In this document: positions 13,300 through 18,917 of the stretch, piece after piece | How positions within the stretch are numbered: the stretch's first letter is position 1 | How the letters are laid out: every line of letters starts with the position of its first letter | Source: an uncultured Collinsella sp. | GTDB taxonomy: Bacteria > Actinomycetota > Coriobacteriia > Coriobacteriales > Coriobacteriaceae | Direction of reading: 5' to 3' | DNA: 21,575 bases | Assembly: GCA_900759045.1 (NCBI GenBank) | Contig: CAAETU010000040.1 | Span: 1-21,575, forward strand | Notes under the pieces: model-generated | The model's database searches: none | What the model was told of the DNA's origin: nothing | What the model saw: only the letters and a program-made list of their open reading frames with translations | Translations under genes and position numbers: made by a program

Positions 13300-14499
13300 C
13301 TAGATAAGGTTCTTGCCAGACACCTTATCGAAGAGATGGGTCGCGTTCTTCTCGAACTTGAACCAGATGGAGTCGCCCGCCTTGAGCGCACCCTTGGCCT
13401 CAAGGTCGACAACGGGAATGATCAGGACGAACTGGCCATCGGGAGCGGTCACGTGGACATGCTCGGTCGAACCCATGAGCTCGGTCACCTCGACGGTACC
13501 CTGGAGCGCACCCTCCTCGCCCTTGTCGGCAAGCAGAATCTGCTCGGGGCGCACGCCGGCCGTAATCTCCTTCACGTCGCCGCCGTCCCAGTTGAGAGCA
13601 AGCTGAGAGCAGGTCTCGGGGGCGAGCGCCACGTTCATATCCTCGGTCTTGACGGTGAAGCCGTTGCCCGAGCGCACCAGCTGGGCATCGAAGAAGTTCA
13701 TCTGTGGCACGCCGATAAAGCCGGCAACGAAGATGTTCGCGGGATGGTTGAAGACCTCCTGCGGCGTGGCGATCTGCTGGACAACGCCATCCTTCATGAC
13801 CACGATACGGTCGCCGAGGGTCATGGCCTCGGTCTGGTCGTGGGTAACGTAGATGAAGGTGCCCTTGATCTCGTGACGCAGCTTGATGAGCTCGGCACGC
13901 ATCTGGTTACGAAGCTTGGCGTCCAGGTTGGACAGCGGCTCGTCCATCAGGAAGACCTTGGGGTCACGCACGATGGCGCGGCCGATGGCGACGCGCTGAC
14001 GCTGGCCGCCCGAAAGCGCCTTAGGCTTACGGTCGAGGTACTCGGTGATACCCAAGATCTCGGCAGCGGAGCGAACCTTGCGGTCGATCTCGTCTTTGGG
14101 GACCTTCTTGAGCTCAAGCGTAAACGCCATGTTCTCGTACACCGTCATGTTGGGGTACAGAGCATAGCTCTGAAACACCATGGCGATGTCGCGGTCCTTG
14201 GGCGCCACGTCGTTGACGCGCTTGCCGTCGATGAACACGTCACCCGAGGTGATGTCCTCCAGGCCGGCGATCATGCGCATCGTCGTGGACTTACCGCAGC
14301 CAGACGGGCCAACGAGGACGACGAACTCCTGGTCGTGAACGGTGAGGTTAAAGTCCTCAACAGCGAGCACGCCATCCTCGGTAACCTTGAGGTTGTGCTT
14401 CTTCTCCTCGGTCTTCTTCTTTTTGCCAAAGAAGCCCTTCTTTTTGGACTCGGTGTTGGGATACACCTTCTGAACATGTTTGAGAACGATCTCGGCCAT
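13300..14499 (-). CDS. ugpC: Sugar ABC transporter ATP-binding protein (MalK/MsmK/UgpC type)
   Basis: This 399-aa ATPase drives the CUT1 sugar importer encoded just upstream. It has Walker A GPSGCGKST (64-72), the Q-loop at Q110 in MVFQSYALYP, the signature LSGGQRQRV (162-170) and Walker B VFLMDEPLSNLD (182-193). The switch histidine is H220 in VTHDQTEAM. A C-terminal OB/TOBE domain covers about 240-399 (GVPQMNFFDA, GVRPEQI). The symbol is a family label and does not imply glycerol-phosphate transport. I start at the ATG at 14499 (AAAGG upstream, family-like MAEIVLKHVQKVYP), not at a longer upstream frame. An unusual lysine-rich insert (about residues 16-42) separates the first strands from the normal VEDFNLTV segment. 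The gene is last in the operon, 67 nt after the permease, followed by a terminator. Confidence 0.94.
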   Translation of the reverse strand: MAEIVLKHVQKVYPNTESKKKGFFGKKKKTEEKKHNLKVTEDGVLAVEDFNLTVHDQEFVVLVGPSGCGKSTTMRMIAGLEDITSGDVFIDGKRVNDVAPKDRDIAMVFQSYALYPNMTVYENMAFTLELKKVPKDEIDRKVRSAAEILGITEYLDRKPKALSGGQRQRVAIGRAIVRDPKVFLMDEPLSNLDAKLRNQMRAELIKLRHEIKGTFIYVTHDQTEAMTLGDRIVVMKDGVVQQIATPQEVFNHPANIFVAGFIGVPQMNFFDAQLVRSGNGFTVKTEDMNVALAPETCSQLALNWDGGDVKEITAGVRPEQILLADKGEEGALQGTVEVTELMGSTEHVHVTAPDGQFVLIIPVVDLEAKGALKAGDSIWFKFEKNATHLFDKVSGKNLI

Positions 14500-14566
14500 G
14501 TCTTTACCTTTCGATATGCGGCACCATGTTGAGGGCGCCGCAGAAACTTGCAAAACAGTTACGGCA

Positions 14567-15406
14567 TCAGCCCTTGACGGCACCTGCCACCACGCCGTCG
14601 ATGATGTACTTCTGGCAGAGGATGTACATGACGACGATGGGGACAACGACCATCATGATGCAAGCCATCATGGGGCCGAGCTCGACGTGGCCGTAGCCGC
14701 CGCGGAAGTACTGGATCAAGATAGGAATGGTCTTGTACTTGGTGGAGTCGAGCGTAAGGTAGGGCAGCAGGTAGTCGTTCCAGACCCACATGGTCTCGAG
14801 AATGCCGACCGAAAGATAGGTGGGCTTCATGATGGGAAGGACGATCTTAAAGAACACCTGGACCGGGTTGCAGCCGTCGATCATGGCCGCCTCCTCGATC
14901 TCGAGTGGGATGTTCTTTACAAAGCCGGCGAACATAAAGACCGCCAGGCCCGCGCCAAAGCCGAGGTAGATAAAGCAGATGTTGAACGGCGTGTTGAAGC
15001 CGATGCGGTCCGCCAAATTGGACAGCGTGAACATGAGCATCTGGAAGGGCACGACCATCGAGAAGACGAACAGGTAATAGAAGAAGTTCGAGATCTTGCT
15101 GTTGACGCGCACTACGTACCAAGCACACATGGAGCAGCACACCAGAATCAGCACGACCGACGTGACCGTGATGATGAGCGAGTACATAAATGCCGAGGCA
15201 AAGCCCTGCTCATTAAGGGCATGCATGTAGTTTGCGAGGCCGTTGAACGTCTCGGGCGTGAGCAGATCGAATGCCGTGGTGGTGCTGATTGCAGTTGCCT
15301 TTTTAAAGGAATTGAGCGCGATCATGAACACGGGGTAGATCCACGCGAGCGACAGGATCGTAAAGAAAATCGAGAGCGCGCGGTTAATAGCCTTATCTCG
15401 TTTCAT
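14567..15406 (-). CDS. Sugar ABC transporter permease, MalG type
   Basis: This 279-aa inner-membrane protein has about six predicted transmembrane segments, the first at about 11-32 (ALSIFFTILSLAWIYPVFMI). The EAA loop that docks on the ATPase is EEAAMIDGCNPVQVFFKIVL (171-190) followed by PIMKP. This is the MalG-like half of the CUT1 translocation pore. The start codon overlaps the stop of the MalF-like gene by one base (TAATG). Its strong AAGGAGGTG site lies inside the end of that gene, so translation is coupled and the two subunits should be made in equal amounts. The substrate cannot be told from the permease. Confidence 0.95.
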   Translation of the reverse strand: MKRDKAINRALSIFFTILSLAWIYPVFMIALNSFKKATAISTTTAFDLLTPETFNGLANYMHALNEQGFASAFMYSLIITVTSVVLILVCCSMCAWYVVRVNSKISNFFYYLFVFSMVVPFQMLMFTLSNLADRIGFNTPFNICFIYLGFGAGLAVFMFAGFVKNIPLEIEEAAMIDGCNPVQVFFKIVLPIMKPTYLSVGILETMWVWNDYLLPYLTLDSTKYKTIPILIQYFRGGYGHVELGPMMACIMMVVVPIVVMYILCQKYIIDGVVAGAVKG

Positions 15407-16260
15407 TACTGCTGCACCTCCTTGGACCTCGTGGCCTTAAGCTGGATCATAGAAATGGCGACGACCAGGATGCAGAAGATGACTGCCTTGGCCTGACCAA
15501 TGCCCTGCCATGCGATGCCGGCACGCGAATAGAACGTGTTGTAGATGTTCAGGGCGAGCATCTCGGTGGAGTGCGCGGGGGCGCCGCCGGTAAGGGCGAG
15601 GTTCTGGTCGAACAGCTTAAAGCCGTTGGTGATGGACAGGAACAGGCAGATGGTGATGGTCGGCATCAGGTTAGGGATCTTAACCTTCCAAAACGTCTGC
15701 CATGCCGTGGCACCGTCGACCTTGGCGGCCTCGATGTAGTCGGACGGAATGGACTGCAGACCAGCGATGTAGATGATCATCATGTAGCCGACCTGCTGCC
15801 ACAGGGTCAGGATGATAAGGCCCCAGAAGCCAGCAGCAGAGTTAAGGGCGATGAGCTGGGCGCCCACGTTGGAGAGCAGGCAGTTGATCAGAATCTGCCA
15901 AATGTAGCCCAGCACGATGCCGCCGATCAGGTTAGGCATAAAGAAGATCGTACGGAAGATGTTGGTGCCTTTGAGCGCCTTGCGGGTGAGCGCCTGCGCA
16001 ATGGCCAGGGCGATCACGTTGATGAGCACCGTCGACAGGAAGGCAAACGCCACGGTAAAGAAGAACGACGTGGAGAACTGCGGATCGGACAGCGCGCGCA
16101 CGTAGTTCTCGATACCGACAAAGTGCGCGTTACTAATGATAATAAACTGGCAGAACGAGAGATAGAAGCCCTGGATAAAGGGAATCACGAACCCGATCAT
16201 AAACGCCAGGCACGTGGGCAGCATAAAGAGCGGCCACCAGCGCTTGAGTGCTTTGCCCAT
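15406..16260 (-). CDS. Sugar ABC transporter permease, MalF type
   Basis: This 284-aa inner-membrane protein has about six transmembrane segments, beginning with residues 9-34. It carries an EAA motif, EAAKVDGATAWQTFWKVKIP (177-196). It lacks the long periplasmic P2 loop of enteric MalF, as usual for Gram-positive CUT1 permeases such as MsmF. The start at 16260 has AAAGGA 8 nt upstream. It follows the substrate-binding protein gene after an 87-nt gap with a stable hairpin, and overlaps the next permease gene by one base. It forms the heterodimeric pore with the MalG-type protein. Confidence 0.95.
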   Translation of the reverse strand: MGKALKRWWPLFMLPTCLAFMIGFVIPFIQGFYLSFCQFIIISNAHFVGIENYVRALSDPQFSTSFFFTVAFAFLSTVLINVIALAIAQALTRKALKGTNIFRTIFFMPNLIGGIVLGYIWQILINCLLSNVGAQLIALNSAAGFWGLIILTLWQQVGYMMIIYIAGLQSIPSDYIEAAKVDGATAWQTFWKVKIPNLMPTITICLFLSITNGFKLFDQNLALTGGAPAHSTEMLALNIYNTFYSRAGIAWQGIGQAKAVIFCILVVAISMIQLKATRSKEVQQ

Positions 16261-16280
16261 AAAAGGGTCCTTTCAATATG

Positions 16281-16316
16281 CAGGGGGCGGGCAAACCTAC
16301 GTCTGCCCGCCCCCTG
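16281..16316 (-). other. Intercistronic hairpin between binding-protein and permease genes
   Basis: A perfect 13-bp, nearly all G-C stem (16281-16293 with 16304-16316, 10-nt loop) lies 31 nt after the binding-protein stop and 20 nt before the permease start. It has no T run, so it is not a full terminator. As in malE-malF and many other importer operons, such a hairpin can protect the upstream mRNA from 3' decay. That would give more binding protein than permease. Confidence 0.75.
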
Positions 16317-16347
16317 TCGCTAATCAGATAGCTTGGGCAGCAACTGC

Positions 16348-17664
16348 TTACTCGGAAGCAGCCTTCTCGGTCTTCCAGCCATCGACGAAGGCGTTCTTGA
16401 CGCCGTCCCACTTGCTGTTATCGGCAGCGTAGGCAATCAGAGCCTGCTTGAGGTTCTTCTTCCACTCCTCGGAGGGAATGTAGACGAAGTCCCAAGCGAC
16501 GGTCTTCTTGCCGTCCTTGGCCATGGCAACGGCCTGCTGCGAGAAGACGTTGGTGGTCTCCTTGGCGCTCTTGAACGGAGCGGTCAGACCCATCTTGTCG
16601 GCGATGATGCTGGTCGGGGTGTCAGCGGTGACGCACCAATACATGAAGTCCTCGGTGGCCTTCTGGGCATCCTCGGAAGCCTGGGAACTGACGCACCAGT
16701 AGTTCTCGCCGCCGGAGCACAGGCCCTGGTTCTCCTCGCCGTCAACACCGATGTAGATGGGCATCATGCCAATCTGATCGTCGGTCATGCCGGCCTTGAC
16801 GAGGTCAGAGTAGGCCCAAGAGCCGTTCTGGTAGAAGACGGCCTTGCCGGTTGCGAACTCGTTGGTGGCGTCGTCGCCGGTCTTGGAAGCAAGCTGCGAA
16901 GGATCGCAGGTGGAGTCGGTGATGTACAGGTCGAAGATCTGCTTGTAGTTGTCGAGGAACTCACCCTTGATCTCGTCGTCCTCCTGGTTGTGCTCCTTCT
17001 CAAACTCGTAGTAGAGCGGCATGTTGGCAAGGTGGGTGGTGTAGCGCCAGCTGGAGGAGTCGTCCATGCCGGCGGAAGTGAAGGCACCCTCAACACCAAG
17101 CTCGTCCTTGCGGGCCTGGATGTCGTCGGCACAAGCCTTCAGCTTGTCGAAGGAGTTGATGTCCTCGGCCTTGTAGCCAGCCTTCTCGAGCAGCTGCTTG
17201 TTGTAAATAATGCCGAAGCTCTCCTGAACCCAGTCGATGCACACATCCTTGCCGTCGGACTGCAGAGCCAGGGAGTCGTCAATGAGCTCACCGCGGAGCT
17301 TGGTATCGGACAGGTCGGCGCAGTAATCCTTCCAGTTCTTAAGACCGGTGGGGCCGTTGACCTGGAACAGGGTCGGAGCGGAGCTCTTGGACATCTCGGA
17401 CTTGAGCTTCTCCTCGTAGGTGTTGGAGGCGGCGGTCACGATCTTGACCTCGACGCCCTTCTCCTTCTTATAGGCCTTGGCGATCTCCTTCCACTCCTTG
17501 TCGACCTCGGGCTTGAATTGGAGGAAGTAGACCTCGGCAGCGTCACCAGAAGCAGAGGAGCCGGAGCCGGCGGAGCCACCGCAGCCCACGAGACCCAGAC
17601 CAAGAACCGCAGCCGCGGAACCAGCAAAGCCCAGGAACTGCCTTCTGCTCATTTCGTTCTTCAT
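16348..17664 (-). CDS. Sugar ABC transporter substrate-binding lipoprotein (CUT1, MalE/MsmE type)
   Basis: This 438-aa extracellular lipoprotein captures the sugar for the importer. Its signal peptide combines a twin-arginine motif SRRQFLG (6-12) with a lipobox LVGC (25-28). C28 would be lipidated, followed by a Gly/Ser linker (29-42). The mature part is an extracellular solute-binding protein family 1 fold: EIAKAYKKEKGVEVKIV, APTLFQVNGPTGLKNW, ESFGIIYNKQLLEKAGY and FATGKAVFYQNGSWAYSDL. Aromatic residues such as W145, W328 and W410 may stack on a sugar. I start at the ATG at 17664 (AAAGGGTGG upstream) rather than the GTG 18 nt earlier. First gene of the operon; the upstream region holds several palindromes. 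The ligand is unknown; maltodextrin is possible but unproven. Confidence 0.92.
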   Translation of the reverse strand: MKNEMSRRQFLGFAGSAAAVLGLGLVGCGGSAGSGSSASGDAAEVYFLQFKPEVDKEWKEIAKAYKKEKGVEVKIVTAASNTYEEKLKSEMSKSSAPTLFQVNGPTGLKNWKDYCADLSDTKLRGELIDDSLALQSDGKDVCIDWVQESFGIIYNKQLLEKAGYKAEDINSFDKLKACADDIQARKDELGVEGAFTSAGMDDSSSWRYTTHLANMPLYYEFEKEHNQEDDEIKGEFLDNYKQIFDLYITDSTCDPSQLASKTGDDATNEFATGKAVFYQNGSWAYSDLVKAGMTDDQIGMMPIYIGVDGEENQGLCSGGENYWCVSSQASEDAQKATEDFMYWCVTADTPTSIIADKMGLTAPFKSAKETTNVFSQQAVAMAKDGKKTVAWDFVYIPSEEWKKNLKQALIAYAADNSKWDGVKNAFVDGWKTEKAASE

Positions 17665-17769
17665 TACAATCCACCCTTTCACACCGTGGCGGCACCCTTT
17701 GCCGCCGCCTTCGGAGATTGGCTCGGGGACTTTGCCCCTTTTGCTGATTTGTACGATACGCTATTTGGC

Positions 17770-17868
17770 TACTTGTTTGAACAAGTATTACTAGAGCGGT
17801 AGAAAAACTTCGGTGAACGGTAATTTCAACTTGATACTTGACAAGTTTTGTATAAACAATTAATTGTT
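17770..17868 (-). promoter_or_regulatory. Operator-rich promoter region of the ABC operon
   Basis: Four dyads lie upstream of the binding-protein gene. TACTTGTT-TG-AACAAGTA is at 17770-17787 and ACTTG-A-CAAGT at 17836-17846. GTATAAAC at 17850-17857 fits the HutC pattern GTnTAnAC. AACAATTAATTGTT at 17855-17868 is a perfect 14-bp palindrome. A minus-strand TATACA (17854-17849) is a possible -10 box overlapping the third site, and TAATAC (17790-17785) is another, overlapping the first. The first two share the half-site ACTTG, suggesting one dimeric repressor with two sites. A third regulator may use the AT-rich palindrome. No strong -35 box is visible. Confidence 0.5.
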
Positions 17869-17879
17869 ACCAAATGCAG

Positions 17880-17924
17880 AGAAAACGCCCGGTCAAGCCG
17901 ATGCATCGTCGGTTTGACCGGGCG
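17880..17924 (-). terminator. Terminator of the TreR-like gntR gene
   Basis: A 16-bp stem with one G-T pair (17886-17901 with 17909-17924, 7-nt loop) is followed on the minus strand by TTTTCTC. It lies 46 nt after the regulator's stop codon and separates it from the ABC operon promoter. Confidence 0.9.
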
Positions 17925-17970
17925 CTTTCGCTTTGAGGGCATGAGTCTCGTCAGGCTGCGAGCTGGCCGG

Positions 17971-18690
17971 CTATCGCTTGGAGTTGACGCGGTAGTGGAA
18001 GATCTCGGGGTGTGTGCGAGTGTGCGTCACCTCAAACAAGATGCCATCCGAGGTGTACGACTGGCTCTCCATGACGGCAACGCAGTTGTATTTGCCGAGG
18101 TCAAGATAGCTGCAGTCCTCATCGTTGGCGAGCTCGACACTCACCGTACGACGGCTCGCCATCACTTTGACACCGCGCTTGTGCTCCAGATAGCCGTAAA
18201 TAGAATCTGCCGCGATCTCGGGGGTCAGGCCCTTGGCGATCGACTCCAAAAAGTAGCCATGGTCTACTTGGCGCGCATTGCCGTTAAGGCTTCGGACGCG
18301 CACCACGCGAATCAACTGCTCACCTGTCTTAAATCCCAAGCGTCGAGAAAGTTGCTCGGTGCACACCAGATGTTCAAAAGACTTGACCTCGGTCGAAGCA
18401 ACGGCATTGTTGCGTTTTGCGAACTCGCCAAACGACTCAACCTCTTCGAGTGCGCCCAACATGTCGGTTTCGCCCTTAAGCCAAATAACGCGCACGCCCT
18501 TGCCGTGTATGGGCTGCACAAACATCCCGTCGGCCAGCATGCTCAAAGCGCGGCGGACGGTATTGCGCGTGCAGCCAAATTCCGCGGTCAGCTCGGCTTC
18601 GGTTGGCAGCATCTCCTGAAACGCATAGGTCCCGTTAATGATGCGCGAGCGTATTTCTCGGTAGATTCCTTCGTATATCGCTTTTGGCAT
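17971..18690 (-). CDS. GntR/HutC-family repressor, TreR-like
   Basis: This 239-aa regulator has a winged helix-turn-helix at about residues 5-68 (LPTEAELTAEFGCTRNTVRR, wing QPIHGKGVRVI) and a UTRA effector domain at about 88-232. The stretch LTPEIAADSIYGYLEHKRGV and the tail EVTHTRTHPEIFHYR closely resemble Bacillus TreR, which senses trehalose-6-phosphate. A phosphodisaccharide effector is therefore plausible. The start at 18690 has AGAGGTG about 6 nt upstream. It diverges from the PTS-phosphatase gene, a classic arrangement for a local repressor. GTTTAAAC sites overlap both its own promoter and that of the PTS gene, so it probably represses both. The substrate of the neighbouring PTS (alpha-glucoside type by sequence) suggests maltose-6'-phosphate or a similar ligand rather than trehalose-6-phosphate. 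That is inference. Confidence 0.92.
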   Translation of the reverse strand: MPKAIYEGIYREIRSRIINGTYAFQEMLPTEAELTAEFGCTRNTVRRALSMLADGMFVQPIHGKGVRVIWLKGETDMLGALEEVESFGEFAKRNNAVASTEVKSFEHLVCTEQLSRRLGFKTGEQLIRVVRVRSLNGNARQVDHGYFLESIAKGLTPEIAADSIYGYLEHKRGVKVMASRRTVSVELANDEDCSYLDLGKYNCVAVMESQSYTSDGILFEVTHTRTHPEIFHYRVNSKR

Positions 18691-18723
18691 GACTTCACCT
18701 CTAATGAATATGTATGGCTAGGC

Positions 18724-18752
18724 AGCATAGCATTTCTTAAAGTTGTTTAAAC
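18724..18752 (-). promoter_or_regulatory. Promoter of TreR-like gene with GTTTAAAC operator
   Basis: The minus strand reads TGCTATGCT, an extended -10 box (18732-18724). GTTTAAAC (18745-18752) covers the -35 position, so repressor binding here would shut off the regulator's own gene. Confidence 0.5.
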
Positions 18753-18851
18753 CGATTATCGGCAAAGCGACAGGATTTAACCGTTGACGGTTTCTGTCGC
18801 GCCCAAACCGGTTTCGCTCAAAACTGCCGGTACGACAATCGTCTGGTCCTC

Positions 18852-18874
18852 TACAATGAATCCATTGTTTAAAC
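18852..18874 (+). promoter_or_regulatory. Promoter of the PTS-phosphatase gene with GTTTAAAC operator
   Basis: TACAAT (18852-18857) is the likely -10 box, the same hexamer as at malQ. GTTTAAAC (18867-18874) follows at about +3 of the transcript, a position where a bound repressor would block initiation. Spacing between this site and the copy at 18745 is 122 bp, which would allow looping. Confidence 0.5.
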
Positions 18875-18917
18875 GTTTCACCACGCGCAACGCGCCTCGA
18901 TATACGGGAGGCAGAAC

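Noticed and set aside
16333..17802. Plus-strand open frame of 489 codons opposite the binding-protein gene
   Set aside because: Leu/Val/Gly-rich shadow without domains; the minus-strand lipoprotein gene has a signal peptide, a lipobox and family motifs.
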